DNA of 45,842 bases from Saprospiraceae bacterium (GCA_022448955.1 JAKVCU010000056.1:11154-56995); one strand, 5' to 3'; counted from the first letter of the stretch, positions 33,453-42,946 are shown. Translations and numbers: made by a program. Notes: generated by a model from the sequence alone, not told the origin.

Positions 33453-34809
33453 GATTTAAGTGGGGGTATTTTTCATATATTTGACGGACTCCATCTGGAC
33501 TAATATCAGTTTCCCATAAATACAGATGTCTAAGAGAGGGTAATTTTTTGAGGTATGGCAAACCTTCATCACCGACTGTGGTGTGGTGAAGATTTAAGGA
33601 TTCCAATTTGCTTGATGCGATTAAATGCTGCAAACTCGTATTCTCAATCGCATTTTGTGATAGGTTTAGTTTGGTGAGATGTGGTAACTGGCCGAGTAAT
33701 TCCATACATTCATTGGGTAAGGCAGTCTTGCTTAGGTCCAACCAACTAATTTGATCTTTCAATTTGAGTAGTAATTGAAGTTTTTCGCAACTCATGCTAT
33801 CGCGATAGTGGACTTGCAGGAAATTACTTTTTTGGGATAAAGCACGAATGAAAAAACCTTGTGCTTGAAGTGCTTTTATATCTTTTGGATGAGCTGGAGG
33901 TACACTATTCAGTTCGACAAAAGATTTTTTTTGGTCACTTAATCCATAGGTTTGTTGAATTAAATTTTTGATAGCTGGAGGAATATTTTCATCCGTAATG
34001 GCTTGCTTAAAAGAATATCCATCCTCAATCCAATACTCTAATAACCTGATTTCATGGAAGGTCATAGGGCTACCTTTGGGAGGCATAAACTTCCGATCCT
34101 CCTTTGGCAAGCTTACTCTATGTAATAATTCAATCTTGTGGTTTGATTTTCTTTTAAGTAGGTCACCATGAGCGCCACCAGCTAATAATCCGGCTTTTGA
34201 ATCTAAAGCAAGTCCTCCTTTTGTTACTTGCGCATTATGACAGCTGATACATTTCTGATGAAATACGGGTTGGATCAGATGCTTATAAATTAAGATGGAA
34301 TCAGGATCTTTTGGATATTCGTCAAAAGAGCTGGTAGATGTGTTGCCAAAAACATCTTGGACAAATGAGGGTGCATAATCCAAAAGATAAGAAGCCCCAT
34401 GAGTCAGCGTACCTCCCAAATGACCGGTTGTAGTGACGAGTAGAAGCATTACAATGACCCCCCATTGGGTTGTGTTTTTATGGATGCTTATCCTCCCGGA
34501 TAAACGGAGCCAAAGAATAGTGGTAAGTAGAGCCGTCCCTATACCTAGCCATCGATGCCAAAATAATGTGCTATCTGGGTATCCACCTTCATTTGCCAAT
34601 AAGGAGCCGAGTACAACTGCTATGAAAGAGCTAACCGATGCTAAAAAGAAAATATAGGGTAAAACTTTTTGAAAGGAGCCTTTTTGTTGTTTGTTTTCCA
34701 AGAAATAGAAAATACCACCCAATAGCAAAAAACCAATGGGTAGATGCACCATCATAGCATGAAAACGCCCAAAAAATAATCCAATATTTGAATCTAGAAT
34801 GAACATCAT
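33433..34809 (-). CDS. DUF2231 membrane - cytochrome c - leucine-rich-repeat fusion protein
   Basis: 458 residues. The N-terminal part (about 10-150) is a four-helix membrane domain with histidines in the helices (HAMMVHLPIGF, HRWLG, GHLGGTLTHG), as in DUF2231-type haem membrane proteins. Next is a planctomycete-type cytochrome c domain with CISCH (187-191), KGGLALDSKAGLLAGG and a possible axial Met in FMPPKGSP. The last 120 residues are leucine-rich repeats (WLDLSKTALP, KLNLSQNAI, SLNLHHTTV, HLYLWETDI). It is the third gene of an operon, one base after the DUF1501 gene. The layout suggests electron transfer between the inner membrane and periplasmic partners, with the repeats for binding; the reaction is unknown. 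Confidence 0.87.
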   Translation of the reverse strand: MMFILDSNIGLFFGRFHAMMVHLPIGFLLLGGIFYFLENKQQKGSFQKVLPYIFFLASVSSFIAVVLGSLLANEGGYPDSTLFWHRWLGIGTALLTTILWLRLSGRISIHKNTTQWGVIVMLLLVTTTGHLGGTLTHGASYLLDYAPSFVQDVFGNTSTSSFDEYPKDPDSILIYKHLIQPVFHQKCISCHNAQVTKGGLALDSKAGLLAGGAHGDLLKRKSNHKIELLHRVSLPKEDRKFMPPKGSPMTFHEIRLLEYWIEDGYSFKQAITDENIPPAIKNLIQQTYGLSDQKKSFVELNSVPPAHPKDIKALQAQGFFIRALSQKSNFLQVHYRDSMSCEKLQLLLKLKDQISWLDLSKTALPNECMELLGQLPHLTKLNLSQNAIENTSLQHLIASSKLESLNLHHTTVGDEGLPYLKKLPSLRHLYLWETDISPDGVRQIYEKYPHLNLNIGPH

Positions 34810-34810
34810 T

Positions 34811-36247
34811 TTAAGTCAGAATATCGTGAATTACATGACCATGCACATCTGTTAAGCGAATATCTCTTCCGCTAAAACGATAGGTCAATTGAAGATGATC
34901 CATACCCATTAAATGCAGCATAGTCGCATGAAGATCATGAATCGTTGTTTTATTTTCAATGACTCTGTAACCATACTCATCCGTTTTTCCATAAACGGTT
35001 CCTCCTTTAATTCCGGCACCTGCTAGCCAAATACTAAAAGCGGAAGGATTGTGGTCTCTTCCATTATTAGCTTGTGAAAAAGGGGTACGTCCGAACTCTC
35101 CAGCAAAAACAATTAATGTGCTTTCGAACAAGCCCCTTGCTTTAAGGTCTTTTATCAATCCTGCAATAGGTTGATCTACAGCATGCGCATTATCTTCATG
35201 TCCTTTTTTGAGATTGCTATGCTGATCCCAACGATCATGTCCAGTATTGGGCATGGTAAGCTCTATGAAGCGCACTCCTCGTTCAACTAATCGTCGAGCA
35301 AGTAAGCACTGCGCAGCGTAGTTTCTACAATGCTCGTCATCATTATCTAATCCATATAGTTTTTGGGTAGCTTTAGTTTCGCCACTCAAATCGCCTAATT
35401 CAGGTATGGAAGCCTGCATTCGAAAAGCCAGCTCGTAATTTCTAATAGAAGATGCTATTTGATCGGCATGTCCTAGCTTTCCGATCAGACTTTGATCCAT
35501 TTTTTGCATATAATCCAGCTTAGTCTGCTGAATAAGTTTATTTTCTTGTGGTACAATATTGGCTAAAGGGATTTCTTTGGCTTGTAAGATCGAAGCTTGA
35601 TAGCTTGCAGGTAGAAAACCATTCTTAAAATTATCGAGTCCTCCTGGTGGCGTTAATCCACCATCCAAAACGACATAAGCTGGCAGATTTTCGTTTTCAT
35701 TTCCCAGTCCATAGGTAACCCAAGCACCCATACTTGGGCGTCCTTGCAGACCGTGACCAGTATGTAAAAAGTAATTGGCATTGGTATGTTCTGGAAAATC
35801 AGATACCATGGAATTGATCATAGCGATATCATCTACACAGCTCGATAAATGTGGGAAAAGTGAGCTCATCCACATGCCGGATTCACCATGCTGTTTGAAT
35901 TCCCAAGGGCTTTTTAAAATTTGGCCAATATCATTAAACTGAGTGGCATCTACTTTGAATTTATCATAGGGGTTTTGGCCATTTTCTTTCGCTAATCGAG
36001 GTTTAGGGTCAAAGGAGTCCACTTGTGAAATACCACCATCCATATATAAAAAGATAATACTTTTTGCTTTTGGAATATAGTGGGGTAGCTTATCGCTAAA
36101 TGTATTGTGCCATATGTTGTTTTCCTGGCTATTGAAATTACAGCCGCCAAGAAGTCCTAAAAGAGCAAGTCCCCCAAAGCCATTTTTGCTCAGGGCCAGC
36201 ATCTCGCGTCTACTCATTCGATTTTTAAATGGCCTTTTTGTATTCAT
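34811..36247 (-). CDS. DUF1501 family protein, probable Tat-exported lipoprotein
   Basis: 478 residues. The N-terminus carries a twin-arginine motif SRREML (12-17), a hydrophobic stretch and LGGC (33-36), which fits a Tat-exported lipoprotein. The rest matches DUF1501, a family with a sulfatase/alkaline-phosphatase-like fold: KSIIFLYMDGGISQVDSFDPKP, ADQIASSIRNYELAFRMQ, HDRWDQHSNLKKGHEDN, IVFAGEFGRTPFSQ and GRDHNPSAFSIWLAGAGIKGG. DUF1501 genes are typically paired with DUF1549/DUF1553 genes, as here. No experimental function is firmly known to me. Confidence 0.9.
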   Translation of the reverse strand: MNTKRPFKNRMSRREMLALSKNGFGGLALLGLLGGCNFNSQENNIWHNTFSDKLPHYIPKAKSIIFLYMDGGISQVDSFDPKPRLAKENGQNPYDKFKVDATQFNDIGQILKSPWEFKQHGESGMWMSSLFPHLSSCVDDIAMINSMVSDFPEHTNANYFLHTGHGLQGRPSMGAWVTYGLGNENENLPAYVVLDGGLTPPGGLDNFKNGFLPASYQASILQAKEIPLANIVPQENKLIQQTKLDYMQKMDQSLIGKLGHADQIASSIRNYELAFRMQASIPELGDLSGETKATQKLYGLDNDDEHCRNYAAQCLLARRLVERGVRFIELTMPNTGHDRWDQHSNLKKGHEDNAHAVDQPIAGLIKDLKARGLFESTLIVFAGEFGRTPFSQANNGRDHNPSAFSIWLAGAGIKGGTVYGKTDEYGYRVIENKTTIHDLHATMLHLMGMDHLQLTYRFSGRDIRLTDVHGHVIHDILT

Positions 36248-36256
36248 TTGAATCGT

Positions 36257-39200
36257 TTATAGCAGATAAATAAATTCCTTCAAGTTAAAAATAGCATGAC
36301 AATAATCGGTCCATATCAGTGGATTATCCTTGAGGGCTTCGTAAGTGCTGTGGTGCTTTACCGCTAAATCATTTAAGATTTGTTGGGCAGCTTGCATCTC
36401 TTCAGAACTCGCCTTTCTAGAAAAGGCACGCTGATAAATTTTTTGTACCCTTTCGGTAAATGAGCTATTCGGTTCCGCCACGATACTCATCGCCCAATTA
36501 CAGGCCTGATCATATACAAATGGATCATTCATGAGGGTTAAGGATTGTGCAGGAACATTGGTAGTATTTCTTTTACCAAAGGTGGAAAAAGGCATTGGCG
36601 CATCAAATACGGACATCATGGGGGATAAAAAGTTTCTTCGAATCGTGGTATAAATACTTCTTCGACCGTCTCCATCTAGTGGACCAGATGTGTAAGGTCG
36701 TCCTCTGCCCGTCATGAACTCTGTTAAATGGATTTCCACCGGTTTTCCATACATATTTGGATTTAATGTTCCTGAAACGCTGAGCATAGCATCTCGTATG
36801 GCCTCTGCTTCTAAGCGCCTTATTGGAAAATGATGGAGGAAGGTATTATCAGGATCGGTCAGTATATTATCAGGTAAAGCTGCTGTACTGCGTTTAAAGC
36901 TTTCACTCAAAACAATTTGTCGAATAAGATTTTTTATAGACCAGCCTTCTTCTATGAAATAAAGACTAAGATAATCGAGTAGATCGGGATGAGTAGGCAA
37001 TTTCCCTTGTAAGCCAAAGTTGTCTACAGTTTCTACAATGCCTCGACCAAATAGGTGATGCCAAATACGATTGACCATTACTCTGCTTGTCAAGGGGTTA
37101 TCGGGGGCAATTACTGCTTTTGCCCAAGCCAATCTACCACTTCCTTTTTGAGTAAAAGAAGCATTGTTTTTTTCAATGGCACTCAAAAATTGGTGCGGCA
37201 CTTTCTCATCACTAAGATGATCTTTATCGCCTCGAATAAACACGGAACTGTAAACAGCATCGCCTTCTACTGCACCTAAGAAATGAGAAGGATCATGAAG
37301 TTGAGCAGCTAGGCTATCATATTCTGCCATTAATTTTGGAAAAGTAATCTTGTTATTTTTGCTATTTTCTTCCTTTAATAAAGTATTTAAATGACCAAGT
37401 TGATGAGAAGAAATTTTTCCATTCATCCATTCTTCAATGAGTTCTTTTTGACCACTCTTAGAGATTTCGGCTAATCGTGTTTCCGAATGATGTCGAGGTC
37501 TAGTAAAGGTACTATCATAAGCAATGGCATACTGTACATCCATATAATGCTCTGGTGACAACTGGTATTGATGATTCACATAGTGACCAGGACGAAAAAC
37601 AATATAAGCCTTACTCCCTTTTACATTTGAAACATCAAAGACATAGGTTTTCCAATCTGAGTGATTGACCACTTTTTCAAGTCCGCCCCAAAGAGGGTAT
37701 TGAATAATTTGAAAATTATCAACAATGATGCGGATCGAACCTCCATTTCCTCTTGCTTTAATGGCAATAGAATCATCCTTGATAATAAAGTAGGGAGAAT
37801 GTAAGGCACCTTGTATTCCAGTGCCATAATTTTGGCTAGATGCATAACCACCTTCAAGATATTTAGCTCGGTAGGAGAGCGTGTCAAAAATAAGTTGGCT
37901 TTTTATGGGAGCTTGTCCAAATGCCCAGCCATCAGTATACCAACCTTCCCAACTTCCATTTCGGAAATCTCCAATTACTTCAAAACTTGAGCTATCTTTT
38001 GCGAATTGCTTACTCGAGATAGAGCGTATAAATCGCTTCTGTGCCGCCATATTGGTATTGGACTGCTTTTCTAAACCGTTTAATAGCGTATTTCCAACTT
38101 TAGTTCTAACTTCCTGTTTTATAGCATCTAATCTTTGGATGATACTTCTATCCTTTAAGTTCATTCTAGCTGGAAGTGGCCCAATCCTTGTACTTTCCAA
38201 CATACCATACATGGCGTAATAATCTGTTGTTAGTATGGGATCAAATTTGTGGTCATGGCAACGAGCACATGCCACGGTCAGTCCTTGAAAGGTTTTGGAA
38301 GTGACATCAATCATATTATCGATTCTATCTAATTCTTCCCCTTTCAAACTTACTGGACTGTGTTTGCCTTCTCCCAAAAATAAGTAGGCTGTTCCGATGA
38401 TAGATTCATTAAAGTTTTCTTTAGGATGAACCCTAGGTTTGGGGAGCATATCACCTGCAAGATGCTCTTTAACTAATTGATGGTAAGGAACGTCTTGGTT
38501 AAATGCTCTAATTAAATAATCCCTGTATTGCCATGCACCACTAATGGGGAAATCAAATTCATGTCCCATGTGTTCACCATATCTTACCAAGTCCATCCAA
38601 TGACGGGCCCAACGTTCTCCAAAATGTGGGCTATCTAAATATTGTTCTACGATTTTTGCGTAAGCATTATCTGATGTGTCTTTGAGAAATGCATGTACAA
38701 CTTCTGGAGTGGGTGGTAGACCTGTCAATAGGAAAGATAGTCTACGGATTAATGCATTTTTGGAGGCTTGTGGAGCAGCTACTAGCTGTTTTTCCCTTAG
38801 TTTTTTATGAATAAAGAAATCAATGATTTCTGATGGAGGGGAATGGGTAGCTTCAGCAGGGAGTTGGGGTATTTGTGGAGGAATAAATGCCCAATAGGGT
38901 TCCCATTGTGCACCTTGCTTAATCCATTTTTTGATCAGTGCAATTTCTCGATTGCTCAGTCGCTTATTTATTTCCGGAGGAGGCATTTGCAAATCGGGAT
39001 TATCACTAGCAATTCTTTTTAATAGTGAACTTTTATTTGGTCGGTTTGGTACAATGGCAATATTCCCAGATTTTAGTCGAGTAGTAGCTGCCTCCCTTAT
39101 ATCTAAGCGCAAATTAGCTTTTCTACTACTCGAATCAGGTCCGTGACAAGTGAAACAATTATCCGATAAAATTGGACGTATATCATAATTAAAATCGACG

Positions 39201-39319
39201 GTATTGGGAAGATTATAAGTCTTGGGGGCTTGGATGAAAACTAAAGCGACCACCCCTGACAATACCAAGGCAATAATCAGCCAGTTTTTATTTTTTTTCC
39301 AATAAGACTTTATGGACAT
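36257..39319 (-). CDS. Cytochrome c (PSCyt1) - DUF1549 - DUF1553 protein
   Basis: 1020 residues and the first gene of its operon. One N-terminal membrane helix (12-30) is followed by a planctomycete-type cytochrome c domain with CFTCH (55-59) and a probable Met ligand in LQMPPPE (near 111). Then comes DUF1549 (about 155-375: RLSFLLTGLPPTPEVV, ERWARHWMDLVRYGE, GLTVACARCHDHKFDPI, which contains another CxxCH). An inserted beta-rich segment (about 430-590) resembles a carbohydrate-binding or PA14-like module. DUF1553 (about 720-1000) carries LTSRVMVNRIWHHLFGRGIVETVDNFG and RRLEAEAIRDAML. Nine bases separate it from the DUF1501 gene. Confidence 0.92.
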   Translation of the reverse strand: MSIKSYWKKNKNWLIIALVLSGVVALVFIQAPKTYNLPNTVDFNYDIRPILSDNCFTCHGPDSSSRKANLRLDIREAATTRLKSGNIAIVPNRPNKSSLLKRIASDNPDLQMPPPEINKRLSNREIALIKKWIKQGAQWEPYWAFIPPQIPQLPAEATHSPPSEIIDFFIHKKLREKQLVAAPQASKNALIRRLSFLLTGLPPTPEVVHAFLKDTSDNAYAKIVEQYLDSPHFGERWARHWMDLVRYGEHMGHEFDFPISGAWQYRDYLIRAFNQDVPYHQLVKEHLAGDMLPKPRVHPKENFNESIIGTAYLFLGEGKHSPVSLKGEELDRIDNMIDVTSKTFQGLTVACARCHDHKFDPILTTDYYAMYGMLESTRIGPLPARMNLKDRSIIQRLDAIKQEVRTKVGNTLLNGLEKQSNTNMAAQKRFIRSISSKQFAKDSSSFEVIGDFRNGSWEGWYTDGWAFGQAPIKSQLIFDTLSYRAKYLEGGYASSQNYGTGIQGALHSPYFIIKDDSIAIKARGNGGSIRIIVDNFQIIQYPLWGGLEKVVNHSDWKTYVFDVSNVKGSKAYIVFRPGHYVNHQYQLSPEHYMDVQYAIAYDSTFTRPRHHSETRLAEISKSGQKELIEEWMNGKISSHQLGHLNTLLKEENSKNNKITFPKLMAEYDSLAAQLHDPSHFLGAVEGDAVYSSVFIRGDKDHLSDEKVPHQFLSAIEKNNASFTQKGSGRLAWAKAVIAPDNPLTSRVMVNRIWHHLFGRGIVETVDNFGLQGKLPTHPDLLDYLSLYFIEEGWSIKNLIRQIVLSESFKRSTAALPDNILTDPDNTFLHHFPIRRLEAEAIRDAMLSVSGTLNPNMYGKPVEIHLTEFMTGRGRPYTSGPLDGDGRRSIYTTIRRNFLSPMMSVFDAPMPFSTFGKRNTTNVPAQSLTLMNDPFVYDQACNWAMSIVAEPNSSFTERVQKIYQRAFSRKASSEEMQAAQQILNDLAVKHHSTYEALKDNPLIWTDYCHAIFNLKEFIYLL

Positions 39320-39327
39320 AACATTTA

Positions 39328-39363
39328 TTTAAACAAGCCTCCAAAATCATTGGCTTGTTTAAA
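39328..39363 (-). terminator. Perfect 12-bp hairpin between the DUF1028 gene and the cytochrome operon
   Basis: TTTAAACAAGCC (39328-39339) and GGCTTGTTTAAA (39352-39363) form a perfect stem with a 12-base loop. It can serve as terminator for the DUF1028 gene. It lies only 8 bases before the ATG of the cytochrome-DUF1549-DUF1553 gene, so it could also affect that gene's translation. Confidence 0.65.
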
Positions 39364-39452
39364 ATAAAGCTTTAAACGAAATTTTACAATCATTTTATTG
39401 AAAATAAAGTCTACATCAAATAATGGCCATCAAACGAGCTGTAATAAGGTGA

Positions 39453-40442
39453 CTAGTTTATTATTAATTTCTTAACAGCAATTAGTTGACCTTGAGTGTC
39501 GCTCATCTTTATGATTAAAATATTACTTTCACAAAGGTCATTTTTCCTCAGTCTGAATTTTCTTTCAATTGTATTTTTAACAAAACAAAGCTGACCATTA
39601 ATGTCTAAGATTTGAATTTGTACTTCTGATATGCCATCCCATTGGATGACAATTTCATCTACAGCTGGATTGGGGAAAACTTCCAAAGATAGGGTAGTGG
39701 TGGGTTCCTTTGTAGAGCTTAGCAGCCAAGCATCAAATTGAGATTGTAGTTCATCAATGGGCTCAACGCCAAATGGTGTAGCGCCAACATTAATGTCTAG
39801 GAAAAGATTATCTGCTTCATCGTCTGGACGTGCTACTCTGATAAATGCAGAGCGAGAAGATACCCCCTCGTTAAGACAACGGCTGTCTGCGCCTGGAACA
39901 TTCGCAGCTTGCATGGCAGCCATCAATTTTTCTGCTAAAGAGCCTGCTGTATTTAAGAAACGAGCTTCCATGGAATCTAAGATCCAATTATCCAGAAGGA
40001 TATTTCCTTGAACAGCATAATTTTCACCTACACGATGATCTTTTGCGTCAAAGCAGTTGGGACCTGTGTAAGCTGCTGCTCTTGGAAGGCCATTATCATC
40101 AAAGTCGGCGGCACCATATTGTCGAATTGCTGGATTATTTTGAATATCGTTTTCTACCAAATAATCCATGATGGCTTGAGGAGAAAAACCTTCTTCCATT
40201 CGTAGTCTGGCTCTTTGTTGGTTGGTAGCATTCCAAAAAGATTGGGTATGGATGGCTCCTTTTCCCGGCAGTACATCACTGATGATGATGGCACTCACTC
40301 CTTCAATGTTTGTATCTAGGCAAGTAGCGCCAGCACTGCCTACTTCGCCAGTGGCTGGATCAACAGCTACAATAGAAAAGGTATCTTGAGCAAATGAAGA
40401 AGAAAATAAGAATAGGAGGAAAGAAAAGAGGGATAGTCGCAT
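39453..40442 (-). CDS. DUF1028 family secreted protein with T9SS sorting domain
   Basis: 329 residues. The signal peptide is MRLSLFSFLLFLFSSSFAQ. The DUF1028 domain (about 20-225) has an Ntn-hydrolase-like pattern: TFSIVAVDPATGEVGSAGATC, GKGAIHTQSFWN, YAVQGNILLD and LAEKLMAAMQAA. A T9SS type A sorting domain (about 245-329) begins LEVFPNPAVDEIVIQW. The family is related by fold to proteasome-like hydrolases, but its substrate is unknown. It follows the Omp28-like gene on the same strand. Confidence 0.9.
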   Translation of the reverse strand: MRLSLFSFLLFLFSSSFAQDTFSIVAVDPATGEVGSAGATCLDTNIEGVSAIIISDVLPGKGAIHTQSFWNATNQQRARLRMEEGFSPQAIMDYLVENDIQNNPAIRQYGAADFDDNGLPRAAAYTGPNCFDAKDHRVGENYAVQGNILLDNWILDSMEARFLNTAGSLAEKLMAAMQAANVPGADSRCLNEGVSSRSAFIRVARPDDEADNLFLDINVGATPFGVEPIDELQSQFDAWLLSSTKEPTTTLSLEVFPNPAVDEIVIQWDGISEVQIQILDINGQLCFVKNTIERKFRLRKNDLCESNILIIKMSDTQGQLIAVKKLIIN

Positions 40443-40452
40443 CGTTTTAAAT

Positions 40453-40500
40453 TAGAAATAAGCATCCCGCCCTAATTGTTCAGGATGGGATGCTATTTGT
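40453..40500 (-). terminator. Terminator after the Omp28-like gene
   Basis: Arms AGCATCCC (40461-40468) and GGGATGCT (40487-40494), extended by A/T-rich flanks, with a T-rich stretch following on the minus strand. It lies between the Omp28-like stop and the DUF1028 start. Confidence 0.6.
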
Positions 40501-40515
40501 TGAAGATTTTGTCTT

Positions 40516-41562
40516 TTATTGGAAGATGATTTTTTCTGCGCGCGAACCTTTTTCGCTTTGAATGTGAATGAAGTAGAGTCCTGCAGCGAAATCTTTGCGA
40601 TCGATGTTGAATGGATACTTGCCGTTAAAAATCGGCCCTTCAAAGATATGAGCAACGGCTTGTCCTGTAGCATGGAACAACTGTACTTTTGTATGGCCAA
40701 GATCTTTTTTTGCATCAATTAATAATTGGGCATTTGTGCTAGTGACATTGGGTTGTACACTTACTTTTGCCACTTCTGAGCTCAACTCATGTGTAGAAGA
40801 TAGTTGAATAAATTCGTCGGTTACATTACCATTGACGAATTGATATTCTTCGCCTACTTTTTTCCAGATAATGGCAATAACTTGCAATTGAGTTTCATTA
40901 TAATTACCGAAAGTGTAGGTGCTAGATGTTTCGAAACTGCTTCCATTGGTAATATTACCACTCGTAATTTCATCGCCAAAAGTGGATGTTGTTACAGATT
41001 CCCATAAGATCTGCTTGTGTTGCGCATTTTGACCTCTAGCGGCCTGAAAAGCAGTTGTACTTTTGATAGCGGTCCAAACGGATAGGAAGTATTCTCCTTC
41101 GGTATCTTCGAAGAACTCAGTTCTTGTTTCTATGCTTGCTTCTTGGTCGCCAGGATTAAAGATTGCTCTAACACCAACTTGTGCGATAGGAGACGACATT
41201 TCATTTGCCATAACTTTTGTATTGACCGTATTTTCGGTATTGGTATTTCCGGAGCCAATTCTCTCATTATTGACATAAAAAGTAGGCTGACCAAATGCTT
41301 CTTGAAGATTATCTACCAGTTCTTGGGCAACAGCTGTATGAAAATTGCTGGAAGAAGAGTGATGTGCATTTAAAACAATGGCTCTTTCAGAGTGGTTGTT
41401 TACAAATGATTCCATCATATCCCAAGCATAAGCACCACAATTAGAACACCAGGTAGCGGTTCTTTTAGTAATTAGGGAACGTTGTGTTTGAGGAACTTCA
41501 ATTTCTTGTGCAAAGATGCTAGCTGAAAGCATCACAAATAAGAGCGTGTATAAACTTTTCAT
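40516..41562 (-). CDS. Omp28-related thioredoxin-fold secreted protein with T9SS domain
   Basis: 348 residues. The signal peptide (1-18) is followed by a thioredoxin-like domain with TATWCSNCGAYAWD (C39, C42), as in the Omp28-related family of Bacteroidota. A later beta-rich region (about 130-255) precedes a type A sorting domain (VQPNVTSTNAQLLID to the C-terminus). The CxxC pair suggests a redox or structural role outside the cell; the family has no settled biochemical function. The start abuts the tilS stop codon, so the two may be co-transcribed. Confidence 0.87.
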   Translation of the reverse strand: MKSLYTLLFVMLSASIFAQEIEVPQTQRSLITKRTATWCSNCGAYAWDMMESFVNNHSERAIVLNAHHSSSSNFHTAVAQELVDNLQEAFGQPTFYVNNERIGSGNTNTENTVNTKVMANEMSSPIAQVGVRAIFNPGDQEASIETRTEFFEDTEGEYFLSVWTAIKSTTAFQAARGQNAQHKQILWESVTTSTFGDEITSGNITNGSSFETSSTYTFGNYNETQLQVIAIIWKKVGEEYQFVNGNVTDEFIQLSSTHELSSEVAKVSVQPNVTSTNAQLLIDAKKDLGHTKVQLFHATGQAVAHIFEGPIFNGKYPFNIDRKDFAAGLYFIHIQSEKGSRAEKIIFQ

Positions 41563-42909
41563 TTAGTGTGGTTTAAATGTGAATGTATAACATGTATTTT
41601 GTTTATCCGTAATTTTGAATCGCTCATCAATCCGATAACCCACCACCCAGGCAATCTTTTTCTTTGCCGTCTCTAATATCCAGATACGGTCTTTCTCCAA
41701 TCGTGTTACTTTTTGATGAGTAAAAAAGTCTTGCAGCTTTTGATGTTTTCCTTTCATGCCTAAAGGCTGAAATAGATCACCATTCTTCCAGTGTCGCAAT
41801 TGCAATGGAAAATCGCTGTCCTTTAAATTCAGATAAGCCAAAAATGTAGTCTGCGGAAATGAATGAGGTACCTGTGGTAAATAATTCATTGCAAAAGTAC
41901 CATTTACGAGTGATAACTGCTGATTAACTTTTGCTAATTGATAGACATTTGGGGGCGTATTTTTGTTTGGACTTAGGATTAATTTTTTACGATCAATTAA
42001 AATACAGTGGGTTTCGCTGTAAAAGGTTGCTCCTATATGGTGATTGGGAAATTGCTTTAAGTGTTGAGTAATGGACTTAATTTGGTCAGAATGGAAGCCA
42101 TAGTTTTTAAACCATTCAAACAAAAGGCTATTGAGAAAAGGAAGTGCTAATAAATCCTGAAATGCAATATAAGAGGAGCCGCCTTTGTTGATCATTACTT
42201 TTTTTTCCCATTCCTTTACGGCCCACTCTATGATATTTTGGGCTTCTTGCAAATATTGGAAGGTACTTAGGCTGGTTTTTTCTAAAGCTGGATTAATATT
42301 TTTTAATACGGGCACCACATGATGTCGGACTTTATTGCGCTGGTACTTATCATCTGCATTACTGCTATCTTCTCTCCATTTTAGATTTTCTGCTTTCGCA
42401 AATGTTTCTATTTCTGCTCTACTAGCAAAAAGCATCGGGCGAATAATATGATCATTTTTAATGGGGATGCCTAATAGGCCTTTTAGGCCGGTCCCTTTGG
42501 TGAAATTGTATAAGAAGGTTTCAATCGAGTCATTGGCATGATGCGCCGTTGCTATGCAGGTGTAAGCGTATTGTGACTGCAATTGTGCAAACCAATCGTA
42601 TCGTAAACTTCTTGCTGCTAATTGAATGGATGTTTTTTGCTCTTGAGCAATGGCTTTGGTATCAAATTGTATGCTATGAAAAGGGGCATTATAGCTTTGT
42701 GCTAGTTTTCGACAAAAGTCCTCATCCCCATCTGCATCTGCTCCTCTTAGTTGAAAATTGACGTGGGCAATCGCAAATGAAAATTCAGCTTGGGCGAATA
42801 AATGTGTCATCACACAAGAATCAAGACCACCACTTACAGCCAGAAGGTAGCTTTGCCCTTCTGTCAGCAGTCTCTGTTTATTGACAAAATTTTTGAACTT
42901 TTCCAGCAT
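41563..42909 (-). CDS. tilS: tRNA(Ile)-lysidine synthase
   Basis: A 448-residue enzyme that converts cytidine 34 of the AUA-reading tRNA-Ile to lysidine using ATP and lysine. The PP-loop motif is LLAVSGGLDS (22-31). Other conserved blocks are IAHVNFQLRG, ATAHHANDSIETFLYNFTKGTGLKGL, RPMLFASRAEIETFA and DSSNADDKYQRNKVRHHVVPVL. The C-terminal substrate-binding domains are present. A TATATTTG box (complement of 42939-42946) is suitably placed for a promoter. Confidence 0.96.
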   Translation of the reverse strand: MLEKFKNFVNKQRLLTEGQSYLLAVSGGLDSCVMTHLFAQAEFSFAIAHVNFQLRGADADGDEDFCRKLAQSYNAPFHSIQFDTKAIAQEQKTSIQLAARSLRYDWFAQLQSQYAYTCIATAHHANDSIETFLYNFTKGTGLKGLLGIPIKNDHIIRPMLFASRAEIETFAKAENLKWREDSSNADDKYQRNKVRHHVVPVLKNINPALEKTSLSTFQYLQEAQNIIEWAVKEWEKKVMINKGGSSYIAFQDLLALPFLNSLLFEWFKNYGFHSDQIKSITQHLKQFPNHHIGATFYSETHCILIDRKKLILSPNKNTPPNVYQLAKVNQQLSLVNGTFAMNYLPQVPHSFPQTTFLAYLNLKDSDFPLQLRHWKNGDLFQPLGMKGKHQKLQDFFTHQKVTRLEKDRIWILETAKKKIAWVVGYRIDERFKITDKQNTCYTFTFKPH

Positions 42910-42938
42910 GGAAATGGAGTGAAAACCGAATAATATCT

Positions 42939-42946
42939 CAAATATA
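42939..42946 (-). promoter_or_regulatory. -7 box for tilS
   Basis: The complement reads TATATTTG, an exact TAnnTTTG match about 30 bases before the tilS ATG. The -33 partner is unclear. Confidence 0.4.
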
